This document shows, in pieces, positions 7,731-18,889 of a stretch of DNA of 64,000 nt. The stretch comes from Thermomicrobiales bacterium (lineage in GTDB: Bacteria; Chloroflexota; Chloroflexia; Thermomicrobiales; UBA6265), in assembly GCA_030447415.1 (NCBI GenBank), contig JAUJOZ010000003.1, positions 187,172-251,171 of the forward strand, in the 5' to 3' direction. The translations under genes and the position numbers were made by a program. Below the pieces are notes generated by a model, which was not told the origin of the DNA, ran no database searches, and saw only the letters and a list, made by a program, of their open reading frames with translations. Position 1 is the first letter of the stretch, and every line of letters starts with the position of its first letter.

Positions 7731-8618
7731 GTGGCGTCAGGACCCATGCTCGGGGTGATCGGTGGAAGCGGGTTGTACGACTTCGCCGATCTGGGCGGGC
7801 GCGAGGTTGTGGAGGTCCAGACGCCCTACGGTCCCCCGAGTGACCCGATCGTCACCGGCACTCTCGGCGGGACCCCGGTGGCCTTCATCGCCCGGCACGG
7901 GGCCGGGCACCGGCACTCCCCGACCGACTTGCCGTATCGGGCCAACATCTACACCTTGAAACTCCTCGGGGTCACCCACGTCGTCAGCGTCAGCGCCGTC
8001 GGCAGCCTCCACGAAGGACTCCCGCCCCGCTCGGTCGTTCTCCCGGACCAGGTGATCGACCGAACGGTGAATCGGCCGCGCAGCTTTTTCGAGGGAGGCG
8101 CGGTTGCTCATGTCGGCATCGCCGACGCATTTTGCCCTCGCCTACGGTCGGCCCTTGCCAGCGCGATCGCGGCCGCTGAAGCCGAAGGGCGCTACGACGG
8201 GACGTACGTCTGCATCGAGGGGCCGCAGTTCTCGACACGTGCCGAGTCCGTGCTCCACCGCTCGTGGGGCGCCACCGTGGTCGGTATGACGGCGATGCCG
8301 GAGGCGCGGCTCGCCCGGGAGGCGGAGCTCTGCTACGCCACCGTGGCGATGGTGACCGACTACGATGTCTGGCGGGAGGAGGAGGAAGCCGTCAGCGTCG
8401 AATTGGTGGCGGGACACCTCCATGCCAACGCGGAGCTCGGTCGCAAAGTGGTCCGTAACTTATCGGCGGCCGGCCTCCCCGAACGCTCGTGCGACTGCGG
8501 CGACGCGCTGCGCCACGCAATTCTGACTCCTGCTGAGCGCATCCCTTCGGCAACCCGGCGACGCCTCGGCCTCATTGCCGACCGCTATCTGCCGCCCGCG
8601 CCGGAGACCGACGCGTGA
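7731..8618 (+). CDS. mtnP: S-methyl-5'-thioadenosine phosphorylase
   Basis: Cytosolic phosphorylase that splits 5'-methylthioadenosine to adenine and methylthioribose-1-phosphate in methionine salvage. The 295 residues match the family: the phosphate loop GVIGGSGLYDF, FIARHGAGHRHSPTDLPYRA, SAVGSL, CIEGPQFSTRAES and the purine-site segment GMTAMPEARLAREAEL with VTDYDVW. The Met-Thr-Ala stretch is typical of MTAP rather than purine nucleoside phosphorylase, though some homologues also accept inosine. GTG at 7731 follows GAGGAGGAG. Its stop overlaps the next start by 4 nt (GTGA), so it is translationally coupled to the ftsW-like gene, a pairing without obvious functional logic. Confidence 0.93.
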   Translation: MASGPMLGVIGGSGLYDFADLGGREVVEVQTPYGPPSDPIVTGTLGGTPVAFIARHGAGHRHSPTDLPYRANIYTLKLLGVTHVVSVSAVGSLHEGLPPRSVVLPDQVIDRTVNRPRSFFEGGAVAHVGIADAFCPRLRSALASAIAAAEAEGRYDGTYVCIEGPQFSTRAESVLHRSWGATVVGMTAMPEARLAREAELCYATVAMVTDYDVWREEEEAVSVELVAGHLHANAELGRKVVRNLSAAGLPERSCDCGDALRHAILTPAERIPSATRRRLGLIADRYLPPAPETDA

Positions 8619-9943
8619 CCGTTGCAGTCGGCCACCGCCGCTCCCGACCCAACTTCCGGTTCACCGAGTTCCAACTGCTTGTCGTGCCGTCGCTGTTGAC
8701 CATCGTCGGCCTGCTGACCATCTTCCTCGCGCCCCGCGGCTCGGCTGAGTGGTCGTGGTCCGACATCTGGGTCAGCCTCGCCTACGTCGCCATCGTCTTC
8801 GCCATTAGCCTCGGCTTCGGCCTGCTCGGCTTCCGGGGCGATCAGGTGATCTTTCCGGTGACGGCCACCCTCGCCGGCCTCGGACTCCTCGTGGTCCAAC
8901 GACTCCATCCAGACCTCGCCGCCCTCGACGACGATTACGCCGGCCTGGCGCAGCGGCAGCTGATCTATCTCGGCGCCGGGCTGGCCGTCCTCTTCGTCAC
9001 CGTCCTCTTTCGGCAACGGGCCATCAGTTGGCTGCGCCGGTTCAAGTACACCTGGATGATTCTCAGCCTCGCCCTCCTGGCCGTCACTTACGTGTTCGGC
9101 ACCGAGATCTACGGCGCGAAGCTTTGGCTCTACATCGGGCCGGTTTCGATTCAGCCATCCGAGATCGTCAAGATCACACTTGTCACCTTCATGGCCGGCT
9201 TCCTTGAGGACAAGCGCGACCTCGTCGGTACGAGCTGGCGACTTGGGTTTTTTCGCCTGCCGCCATTGCCCTACCTGCTACCGATGGGGCTGATGTGGGC
9301 CGCCTCGCTCGCCGTCCTCGTCGTCCTCAACGACCTCGGCTCGGCGCTCCTTTTCTTCGGGATCTTCCTGGCGATGCTCTACGTGGCCAGCGGTCGGCTC
9401 ATCTATGTCAGTGTCGGCCTCGTCTCGTTCACTGCCGCTTGTTGGGTCGCATACCAGCTGTTCGCCCGAATCGACGTCCGGGTTCAGAACTGGCTGGACC
9501 CCTGGCAAGACCCACGGGGTCTCGGCTGGCAGCAGGTTCAGTCGGAATACGCGCTCGCCAGTGGCGGCGTCCTCGGCACCGGCTTGGGTCTGGGACGGCC
9601 GTTCTATATTCCCGAGGTCCAGACCGACTACGTCTTCTCGGCGATTGGCGAGGAGCTCGGCCTCCTTGGCACGCTTGCCGTGCTGGCCTTGTACTTCATC
9701 CTCGTGATGCGCGGCTTCGCCATCGGGTTGCGCTGCCAGGACGGGTTCGGTCGGCTGGTCGCCGTCGGGTTGGCGACGATCCTTGCGGTCCAAACGTTGA
9801 TCATTGTCGGCGGTGTCGTCCGGCTCATTCCTCTCACCGGCATCACCCTGCCCTTTGTCTCCTACGGCGGGAGTTCGCTCCTAACTAACTTCCTGGTCAT
9901 CGGCCTGCTGCTGAACGTTTCCGGCCTGCGACGTCGCGCCTAA
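8615..9943 (+). CDS. FtsW/RodA/SpoVE-family peptidoglycan polymerase
   Basis: A 442-residue SEDS glycosyltransferase with about ten membrane helices that polymerises lipid II together with a class B PBP. Visible signatures are GAKLWLYIGPVSIQPSEIVKI (the SEDS motif with its Ser-Glu), LNDLGSALLFFGIFLAMLY, the extracellular loop WQQVQSEYALASGGVLGTG, SAIGEELGLLG, and LTGITLPFVSYGGSSLLTNF near the C-terminus. The gene is followed 16 nt later by a class B PBP, its expected partner, as in actinobacterial rodA-pbpA pairs. Which of division (FtsW) or elongation (RodA) it serves cannot be decided from this sequence. Its start overlaps the mtnP stop. Confidence 0.93.
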   Translation: MTVAVGHRRSRPNFRFTEFQLLVVPSLLTIVGLLTIFLAPRGSAEWSWSDIWVSLAYVAIVFAISLGFGLLGFRGDQVIFPVTATLAGLGLLVVQRLHPDLAALDDDYAGLAQRQLIYLGAGLAVLFVTVLFRQRAISWLRRFKYTWMILSLALLAVTYVFGTEIYGAKLWLYIGPVSIQPSEIVKITLVTFMAGFLEDKRDLVGTSWRLGFFRLPPLPYLLPMGLMWAASLAVLVVLNDLGSALLFFGIFLAMLYVASGRLIYVSVGLVSFTAACWVAYQLFARIDVRVQNWLDPWQDPRGLGWQQVQSEYALASGGVLGTGLGLGRPFYIPEVQTDYVFSAIGEELGLLGTLAVLALYFILVMRGFAIGLRCQDGFGRLVAVGLATILAVQTLIIVGGVVRLIPLTGITLPFVSYGGSSLLTNFLVIGLLLNVSGLRRRA

Positions 9944-9959
9944 TCCAGGGGTCTATGCC

Positions 9960-11609
9960 ATGCTCGTTGCTTTGCGCGCGGCCGCGCTGCTGCTCTTCTT
10001 CACCCTGATCGGCTTCGGGTTGGCAATCAGCCGAGGCATAAGCGACGCGCGCTGGCTTGCGATCCTCGGTACCGCCTGGCTCCTCCTCCTCGTCGCCGTC
10101 TGGCCGAACCTGCCACGGGCGTTGCCGACGTTCAATCGCACCGCTATCCGCACCGCAACGCTGCTCGCTACCGTTTTCGCCATACTCAGCATCCAGCTCG
10201 TACGCATCCAGGTCGTGCAAAGCGAGGCGACGGTAGCGCGCCGGGCAATGGACCCGGAGACAGGCGATGCCGTCTCCAACCCGCGCACCATCGAGAGCGA
10301 CCTTGACGTGCGGCGCGGCCGCGTGTTCGACCGCCACGGCACCGTCCTCGCCGACACGGTGCCCTCCGGCGACGTCTTTCGCCGCGTCTACCCGCAGCCG
10401 GAGTCAGCCTACGTCGTCGGCTACTACTCGCCCCTTCTTTACGACCGCGACGGGCTGGAAGCAACCTACGACGACGAGTTGACCGGACGTGACGGCACCA
10501 ACCCGTTCGTTCGCTGGCAGAACGATCTCCTCCACCGCCCGCAGGAGGGCCTCGACCTCCATCTCACGCTCGACGCTGAGCTCCAACGGACAGCGCACGA
10601 GCTCCTCGCTGGGCGGACCGGCGCCGCAGTGCTGATCGAAGTCGAAACCGGCGCTGTCGTTGCCCTGGCGAGCAACCCCCACTACGACCCGAACCCATTG
10701 TTCATCGCGTCCTATGCCGAGGGGGAGGAGGCGAAGGCGTACTGGGAGACGCTGGCGAGTGATCCGGCGAGTCCGCTACTGCTACGCGCCACAGACGCGT
10801 CCTTTACTCCAGGCTCGACCTTCAAGGTCGTGTCGGCAGCGGGGGCCATCGACGCCGGCTTCGCCTCTCCCGACACGACGTACGAGGACACTGGCTCGCT
10901 CCCGGTCGAGGGGCGCGTTATTCCCGAGAACGAGAACCGGCCGACCGACGACACGATTTGGTCCTTGCGCGAGGCGCTCGCCTGGTCGCTCAATGTCGTG
11001 TTCGCCCAGGTCGGCCTGGCTCTCGGCCCCGACCTGATGCGCGAGTACGGCGAGCGGTTCGGCTTCGACGAAGCAGTGCCGTTCGACCTTCCGGTGGTCG
11101 AGAGTCAGCTCGCCTCCACGCCCGAGTTCCTCAATGAGCAGGCGGCGCTTGCGGAAACGGCCTTCGGCCAAGGCCAGCTCCTCGCTACCCCACTGCACAT
11201 GGCGCTCATTGCCGCCTCCATTGCCAACGGCGGCGAGATGATGCTACCGTACCTGGTCGACCACCTCACCACCCAGGAGGGCGATCCCGTGCGGCGCACG
11301 GAGCCGGCAGTGTGGCGACGGGCCGTCAGCGCCGAGGCCGCGGCACAGGTCGAAAGCATGATGATTACTGCCGTCGAAACCGGCGTCGCGACGGGGGCGA
11401 CGATCGACGGACTCACGGTCGGCGGCAAGACCGGCACGGCGGAGACGGGCGACGATCAGGATCCGCACGCCTGGTTCATCGGATTCGTCGGCGACCCCGA
11501 GCCGCGCTACGCCGTCGCTGTGTTCCTTGAGCACGGCGGCGCTGGCATGGCTGGCTCGCTGGTCATCGGCCGCGACCTCATGGCGACCGCGATGGAGAGT
11601 GCGCCATAG
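9960..11609 (+). CDS. Class B penicillin-binding protein (PbpA/FtsI-like transpeptidase)
   Basis: A 549-residue membrane-anchored D,D-transpeptidase. There are three hydrophobic helices in the first ~80 residues, more than the single anchor of classical FtsI and similar to some actinobacterial PbpA proteins. A short dimerisation region (RRGRVFDRHGTVLADT) follows. In the transpeptidase domain the three active-site motifs are intact: STFK (residues about 287-290), SLN (about 344-346) and KTG in GGKTGTAET (about 485-488). It cross-links the glycan made by the adjacent SEDS protein. Start ATG 9960; the ribosome site is weak, consistent with coupling to the upstream gene. Confidence 0.93.
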   Translation: MLVALRAAALLLFFTLIGFGLAISRGISDARWLAILGTAWLLLLVAVWPNLPRALPTFNRTAIRTATLLATVFAILSIQLVRIQVVQSEATVARRAMDPETGDAVSNPRTIESDLDVRRGRVFDRHGTVLADTVPSGDVFRRVYPQPESAYVVGYYSPLLYDRDGLEATYDDELTGRDGTNPFVRWQNDLLHRPQEGLDLHLTLDAELQRTAHELLAGRTGAAVLIEVETGAVVALASNPHYDPNPLFIASYAEGEEAKAYWETLASDPASPLLLRATDASFTPGSTFKVVSAAGAIDAGFASPDTTYEDTGSLPVEGRVIPENENRPTDDTIWSLREALAWSLNVVFAQVGLALGPDLMREYGERFGFDEAVPFDLPVVESQLASTPEFLNEQAALAETAFGQGQLLATPLHMALIAASIANGGEMMLPYLVDHLTTQEGDPVRRTEPAVWRRAVSAEAAAQVESMMITAVETGVATGATIDGLTVGGKTGTAETGDDQDPHAWFIGFVGDPEPRYAVAVFLEHGGAGMAGSLVIGRDLMATAMESAP

Positions 11610-11720
11610 TCACCGTCAACCCGCCGACCGTCGCCTAAAGGAGAACGTCAACCTGCGCCACAGTTCCTGCGTACGTACGCGGCATCTCCAGCGCTGCGGC
11701 GTGGCGTCGGCGGCCGAAAA

Positions 11721-12134
11721 GTGGTATCATTGACCACGCGTGATTTGGCGAGAATCCGCATTCAACGCGCGAAGCGGCGGCGGTTCGAGCGCCTCGTGGT
11801 CCGCGCGCTTGACGGTTTGCCCGACCCCATTCAAGCCATGCTCGACAACGTCGACGTCGTCGTCGAGGATGAGCCGACCTTCGAGCAACTCGGCCCAAAC
11901 CCGACCGACGGCGATACGTTGTTCGGGCTCTATGAAGGGGTCCCCCGAACGGAACGCGGCTCCGGCTACTCGATGGTCCTCCCCGACAAGATCACGATCT
12001 TCCGCGGACCACTGGAGCGCGAGTTTCGTTCCCCGGGCGAGATCGCGCGGCAGGTTAGGATCACCGTCATCCACGAGTTGGGCCACCACGTTGGGATGGA
12101 AGAGGACCGGCTGGAAGAACTCGGCTGGGAGTAA
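11721..12134 (+). CDS. Metallopeptidase family protein (zincin-like, PF06262 type)
   Basis: A 137-residue small minimal zincin. The HELGHH motif (residues about 119-124) gives two zinc ligands and the catalytic Glu. The surrounding layout, with FERLVVRALDGLPDPI at the N-terminus and ITIFRGPLE in the middle, matches the widespread bacterial 'metallopeptidase family' of about 120-140 residues, whose substrate is unknown. The GTG at 11721 is a guess, since a TTG at 11730 is also possible and no strong ribosome site is visible. It lies between the pbp gene and a membrane protein; the C-terminal EEDRLEELGW is typical. Confidence 0.82.
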   Translation: MVSLTTRDLARIRIQRAKRRRFERLVVRALDGLPDPIQAMLDNVDVVVEDEPTFEQLGPNPTDGDTLFGLYEGVPRTERGSGYSMVLPDKITIFRGPLEREFRSPGEIARQVRITVIHELGHHVGMEEDRLEELGWE

Positions 12135-12171
12135 GGTCGGTCGTGGCGCAAGCTCGGAGGAGCGGGATTTG

Positions 12172-15112
<2,941 letters not shown>

Positions 15113-15136
15113 CGCCGATCGGCGTGAGCCCCTGAT

Positions 15137-15179
15137 ACCGGACGGGAGCGGCCCCGCACGAGGGCCGTCCCCGTCCGGT
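15137..15179 (+). terminator. Terminator-like hairpin after gyrB
   Basis: An 18-nt inverted repeat with one mismatch (ACCGGACGGG... paired with ...CCCGTCCGGT) starts 25 nt after the gyrB stop. The T-run afterwards is very weak (TTGCATCTCC), so efficiency is uncertain. Confidence 0.65.
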
Positions 15180-15285
15180 TGCATCTCCCCGTGGCGCTCG
15201 TCCGACGGCTGGGCGACGGCGACGGTGTGTTAGCATCCCCGGCGCGTCGTAGGGGCGGGGCAGAGCAGGTGGTGGGTAGGACTGG

Positions 15286-16332
15286 ATGCGCATTGCCGTC
15301 GACGCGATGGGCGGGGATCTCGGCCCAACGGTCATCGTCTCGGGAGCGCTTCAGGGCGCGCGTGCATTCGGCGTCCCTGTCGCGCTTGTCGGACGCCGCT
15401 CGGAGCTCGAACCGCTCCTAACCCCCGACCAGACTGCGGGCGCAGATGTTGTCATCGTCGACGCGCCCGACGTGGTCTCCATGGACGAGCACCCCGCCCA
15501 GGCGGCCAGGCGGAAACCGAACTCCAGCATCGCGGTTGCACTGCGCGAGGTGAAAGAGCGCCGGGCCGACGCCATGGTCTCCGCTGGCAACAGCGGCGCA
15601 GTGATGGCGGCGGCGCTCCTGGTGCTCGGCCGCGTCCCGGGCATCGAGCGGCCCGCCATCGCCTCGTTCTTGCCCTCCACCCATGGGCGAACACTCGTCC
15701 TCGACCTGGGGGCCGTTGCAGACCCGCGGCCGCAGCACCTCGTCCAGTTCGCCCAGATGGGCCACGTCTACGCGGAACGCGTGCTCGGGATCAACGCCCC
15801 GACCCTTGGACTGCTCAGCAATGGCGAGGAGCCGACGAAGGGCAACCAGCTCGTGCAGGAGGTGTACCCGCTCCTGGCGCAGACTTCAGGCATCGACTTT
15901 CGGGGCAACGTCGAGGGCAAAGACGTCATGCGTGGCGTCGTTGACATCATCGTCACGGATGGTTTCACCGGCAACGTCGCGCTCAAGGTGGCGGAGGGTG
16001 TTGCCGCGTTCGTTGGCGACGCACTGCGTTCTGAACTGACGGCGACGGTCCCGCGCAAGCTGGCCGCACTCGTCCTGCGGCCAGCATTGCGCGCCGTGCG
16101 CGCGCGCCTGGACTATAGCGAGGTCGGTGGAGCGCCTCTGCTAGGCGTCGACGGCGCCGTCGTCATCGCGCACGGACGTTCCGACGCCAAAGCGATCACG
16201 AACGCCGTTGGTGTCGCCCAGCGGGCGGCCGAGCAGGACTTAGCCGGGGCGATCCGTGCGGCGGCGCGTGCCGAACCGGCAACAACCGGAGGAGACGCCG
16301 GGATGGCGGCGGGGAGAGGGGCGAGCGACTAG
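15286..16332 (+). CDS. plsX: Phosphate acyltransferase PlsX
   Basis: Makes acyl-phosphate from acyl-ACP for the first step of phospholipid synthesis (PlsX-PlsY route); a peripheral membrane enzyme. The 348 residues show MRIAVDAMGGDLGP at the N-terminus, the ASMAV-like region VVSMDEHPAQAARRKPNSSI, VSAGNSGAVMAAALLVLGR, LLSNGEEPTKGNQLVQE and IVTDGFTGNVALKVAEG, all diagnostic. In many bacteria plsX sits with fabD/fabG/acpP, but here it stands alone, with a HU gene converging on it. The two stop codons share the bases CTAG at 16329-16332, so the reading frames overlap by 4 nt tail to tail. Confidence 0.95.
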   Translation: MRIAVDAMGGDLGPTVIVSGALQGARAFGVPVALVGRRSELEPLLTPDQTAGADVVIVDAPDVVSMDEHPAQAARRKPNSSIAVALREVKERRADAMVSAGNSGAVMAAALLVLGRVPGIERPAIASFLPSTHGRTLVLDLGAVADPRPQHLVQFAQMGHVYAERVLGINAPTLGLLSNGEEPTKGNQLVQEVYPLLAQTSGIDFRGNVEGKDVMRGVVDIIVTDGFTGNVALKVAEGVAAFVGDALRSELTATVPRKLAALVLRPALRAVRARLDYSEVGGAPLLGVDGAVVIAHGRSDAKAITNAVGVAQRAAEQDLAGAIRAAARAEPATTGGDAGMAAGRGASD

Positions 16333-16610
16333 GCAGGCTCCCCAACGGCCCGCCTCAGTTGGGTGCCGGGCCGGAAGGCCGGGCTCTTCCGCGCGCCGAT
16401 CGTCATCGCGCTGCCGGTGCGCGGGTTGCGTCCCTGGCGTGCCGAGCGCTCGACCACCCGGAACGAGCCGAAGCCGCTGATGTTCACCTCGTCACCCCGC
16501 GCCATCGCTTCTTGGATGGCGCCGAACACCGCATTGACGGAAGCGGCGGCCTGAGCCTCCGTCTGCCTTGTTTGCTGGGCGACCGCCCGGACCAAATCCT
16601 GCTTCCGCAC
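16329..16610 (-). CDS. HU-family DNA-binding protein
   Basis: A 93-residue nucleoid protein that binds and bends DNA as a dimer. It shows KQDLVRAVAQQTRQTEAQAAASVNAVF in the N-terminal helices, the central GDEVNISGFGSFRVVERSARQGRNPRTG, and the C-terminal SPAFRPGTQLRRAV. The GRNPRTG arm that enters the minor groove is intact. The GTG at 16610 is preceded by AGGAGGGGGAG on the minus strand; the upstream extension to 16823 is not HU-like. It faces plsX tail to tail with a 4-nt overlap. IHF is an unlikely alternative outside proteobacteria. Confidence 0.93.
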   Translation of the reverse strand: MRKQDLVRAVAQQTRQTEAQAAASVNAVFGAIQEAMARGDEVNISGFGSFRVVERSARQGRNPRTGSAMTIGARKSPAFRPGTQLRRAVGEPA

Positions 16611-16743
16611 TGCGCTCCCCCTCCTGCTCCTGGCTCGCCGCAGGCGCCGCGCGACCGAGCTCCGCACGCCCATTTCGGTGGGTGCGCAGTCTATCACCAC
16701 GCACCGATGCTCGGAATGGCACCCAGCTGGGCGCGGTGGAGCG

Positions 16744-17583
16744 TCATCTTGAGCGTGCCGGTTTCGCCCCGCGCCCCGGTCCCCGGCGGCGCTGGCGCGC
16801 GGCTTCAAAGAGGATGACCGCACCGGCGACGGCCGCGTTCAGCGACTCCACCCCCGGAGCCAGCGGAATCGTCGCCTGCTTGGTTCCGAGCGATCGCGCC
16901 TCTTCCCCAACCCCGGTCGCTTCCGAGCCGACCACGAGGGCGGCCGGCTGCGTCCAGTCGAGCGCGTCGTACGGGAGCGAGCCTCCGGCCTCGGCCACGA
17001 CCCTCAATGGGCAGACGGCCACGAGCTCCTCGATCGCCTCCGCCGCGAGCGAACGGATCGGGACGCGAAAGTGGGCTCCCATGCCGGCACGAACAACCTT
17101 AGGGTTGAAGGGGTCGACCGACCCCGCCGACAGGTAGACCGCCGTGACACCCGCGCCGGCTGCCGCCCGGAGGAGCGTGCCGAGGTTACCGGGATCGCGC
17201 AGCCGGTCAAGGACAAGGTACAGCGGCGACGCCGTCGCGGGCGGGACGATGACTGGGTAAGGGAAGACGGCAAGGACACCCTGAGGCGTCACCGTGTCAG
17301 CGAGGCCATCGAACAGGGCCTCCGCCACCACCCGTCGCGGCAACCCGGCCGACGACGCATCGAGGACCGGCAGGTGAACCTCGACACCTTCGCGAAGGAC
17401 CAGCACGGTGGGCGTGGCACCGGTGCCCAAGGCGTCGGCGACGGCTCGCTGGCCTTCGACCACAAAAGCGCGCTCGGCCTCGCGCATCTTGCGCTGGCCG
17501 AGCGAGCGGACGAACTTCAGGGTCGGGTTCGCGGCGGAGCGGATGACCTCGCCCGGATTGGCCGGGGCCGGCGGCCGGCGCAC
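16744..17583 (-). CDS. TrmH/SpoU-family RNA 2'-O-methyltransferase
   Basis: A SAM-dependent SPOUT methyltransferase of 279 residues that probably modifies rRNA. The N-terminal substrate-binding domain starts with SAANPTLKFVRSLGQRKMREAERAFVVEG. The SPOUT knot follows with LVLDRLRDPGNLGTLLRAAAGAG (motif 1), ALVVGSEATGVGEEA (motif 2) and IPLAPGVESLNAAVAGAVILFEA (motif 3). It lies 10 nt downstream of rplT in the infC-rpmI-rplT cluster, a frequent neighbour of rplT in several phyla. The GTG at 17583 is the first plausible start after rplT, but its ribosome site is weak. The exact target nucleotide is unknown. Confidence 0.9.
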   Translation of the reverse strand: MRRPPAPANPGEVIRSAANPTLKFVRSLGQRKMREAERAFVVEGQRAVADALGTGATPTVLVLREGVEVHLPVLDASSAGLPRRVVAEALFDGLADTVTPQGVLAVFPYPVIVPPATASPLYLVLDRLRDPGNLGTLLRAAAGAGVTAVYLSAGSVDPFNPKVVRAGMGAHFRVPIRSLAAEAIEELVAVCPLRVVAEAGGSLPYDALDWTQPAALVVGSEATGVGEEARSLGTKQATIPLAPGVESLNAAVAGAVILFEAARQRRRGPGRGAKPARSR

Positions 17584-17593
17584 GCCGACGGGC

Positions 17594-17959
17594 CTAGCGC
17601 TGCGCCAGCAGAGCCTGCTTCGCGACCTGGACGACGTCGGCGAAGGCAGTTTCGTCGCGGACGGCGAGGTCGGCCAGCATCTTCCGGTCGACCGCAACTC
17701 CGGCGCGGCTCAGCCCCTGGATGAAGCGACTGTACGGCAAGCCGTTGAGGCGAGCCGCCGCGTTGATCCGGGTGATCCAGAGTCGGCGCATGTCGCGCTT
17801 GCGGGTGCGTCGGTCGCGATACGCGTAGTAGAGCGCGTGCATGAGGGACTCGTGCGCGCGTTTGTAGAGCCGATTGTTGGTGGCGCGATGGCCTTTCACC
17901 TGGGCCAGCACCTTCTTGTGCCGGCGGTGAGCCGCCACGCCGCGCTTAACGCGGGCCAT
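17594..17959 (-). CDS. rplT: 50S ribosomal protein L20
   Basis: A 121-residue L20, full length. [20 protein letters not shown] begins the long basic N-terminal arm that threads into 23S rRNA, and [24 protein letters not shown] is the conserved globular signature. The gene is third in infC-rpmI-rplT. In other bacteria L20 binds the leader or intergenic RNA of this operon to repress it. The spacing to rpmI is 32 nt. Confidence 0.97.
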   Translation of the reverse strand: MARVKRGVAAHRRHKKVLAQVKGHRATNNRLYKRAHESLMHALYYAYRDRRTRKRDMRRLWITRINAAARLNGLPYSRFIQGLSRAGVAVDRKMLADLAVRDETAFADVVQVAKQALLAQR

Positions 17960-17991
17960 GCCTCTTCCCCGTTTCCTAATCTGCTCGCGGC

Positions 17992-18207
17992 CTACCCGCC
18001 GTACGGCAGCAGACGCTCAACCTGCTTCTTGTCCGATCCCGCAAGCGGCAACATCCGGTCGAACGCCCGCTTCACGCGGGGAGCCTTCTTGCGGCGGTTG
18101 TGGCTCTTCATCCCCTTGGTGCGGAGGATTTTGCCGGTCGCCGTGATCTTGAACCGCTTTTGAGCGCCCTTATGCGTCTTAAGCTTCGACTTCTTGGCGG
18201 TCTTCAC
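17992..18207 (-). CDS. rpmI: 50S ribosomal protein L35
   Basis: L35, 71 residues. [21 protein letters not shown] and [20 protein letters not shown] are diagnostic. The start is GTG at 18207 with GAGGG about 12 nt upstream; an earlier in-frame start at 18225 would add six unconserved residues. Because infC ends at 18179, rpmI begins inside infC in another frame, overlapping by 29 nt. This suggests that translation of L35 is coupled to that of IF-3. Confidence 0.95.
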   Translation of the reverse strand: MKTAKKSKLKTHKGAQKRFKITATGKILRTKGMKSHNRRKKAPRVKRAFDRMLPLAGSDKKQVERLLPYGG

Positions 18208-18760
18208 GGCTGTGCGCTCCCTCACGTTCGTGTTGGCTCTGCTTCGGGCGGAGAGGGTTCATGAACATGATCATGGTCCTCCCCTCCATCCGCGGCGGCT
18301 GCTCGACGTTGCCGTGGGGCCGGAGTTGATCGGCGAGTTGGTCAAGCAAACCTCGGCCGATTTCCGGGTGTGTGATAGTGCGGCCACGGAAGAGGACGGT
18401 CAGCTTAACTTTGTCCCCGGCGTCCAGGAATTTGGCCGCCTGGCGGCCCTTCGTCACCAGATCGTGATCGTCGATCTTTGGCTCGATCCGCACTTCTTTC
18501 AGTTTGGTGACGTGCTGATTCTTGCGCGAGTCCCGCTCCTTGCGACTCTGCTCGTAACGGAACTTCCCGTAGTCCATGAGGCGGCAGACGGGGGGAATGG
18601 CGTTTGGTGCCACCTCCACGAGGTCGAGGCCGCGCTGCCGCGCCATCTCCAGGGCATCTCGAGTCGGGATGACGCCGACCTGTTGCCCTTCCTCGTCGAT
18701 CAAACGGACCTCACGGATCCGGATCCGCTCATTGACACGGGTTTGCACTGGTCTGGAAAT
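18179..18760 (-). CDS. infC: Translation initiation factor IF-3, probable AUU start
   Basis: IF-3 keeps ribosomal subunits apart and proofreads the initiation codon. The 193-residue product has the N-domain (VNERIRIREVRLIDEEGQQVGV), the linker with LMDYGKFRYEQSRKERDSRKNQ, and the C-domain (KEVRIEPKIDDHDLVTKGRQ, GRTITHPEIG). A GTG at 18748 could start the protein, but it has no ribosome site at proper distance. An in-frame ATT at 18760-18758 lies exactly 6 nt after GGAGG, and infC is the classic gene with a non-AUG start used for autoregulation. I therefore place the start at ATT. The C-terminal tail (about 15 residues, Glu/Arg-rich) overlaps rpmI. Confidence 0.93.
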   Translation of the reverse strand: MSRPVQTRVNERIRIREVRLIDEEGQQVGVIPTRDALEMARQRGLDLVEVAPNAIPPVCRLMDYGKFRYEQSRKERDSRKNQHVTKLKEVRIEPKIDDHDLVTKGRQAAKFLDAGDKVKLTVLFRGRTITHPEIGRGLLDQLADQLRPHGNVEQPPRMEGRTMIMFMNPLRPKQSQHEREGAHSREDRQEVEA

Positions 18761-18860
18761 GGCTCGCCTCCGTAAAGCCTCTCAACGGTCGTGTAAGGGC
18801 CGAGCATGACGATACACCGGTACCAACCGGCGACGGCCAGGCCGACTCCGCAGACGTCGG

Positions 18861-18889
18861 AGTGTAGCATGACCGCTCATACCGGTCAA
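18861..18889 (-). promoter_or_regulatory. Promoter of infC-rpmI-rplT-trmH
   Basis: TTGACC (18889-18884) and TACACT (18866-18861) are 17 bp apart on the minus strand, a very good sigma-70-type match. The -35 overlaps the ribF stop codon, so the infC cluster can be transcribed independently of the nusA operon. Transcription would start near 18854, leaving a leader of about 93 nt with a small CTCCG/CGGAG stem. Confidence 0.75.

Noticed and set aside
16329..16332. Overlap of plsX and HU stop codons
   Set aside because: A CTAG shared by two convergent genes is a common compact-genome feature and needs no special explanation.
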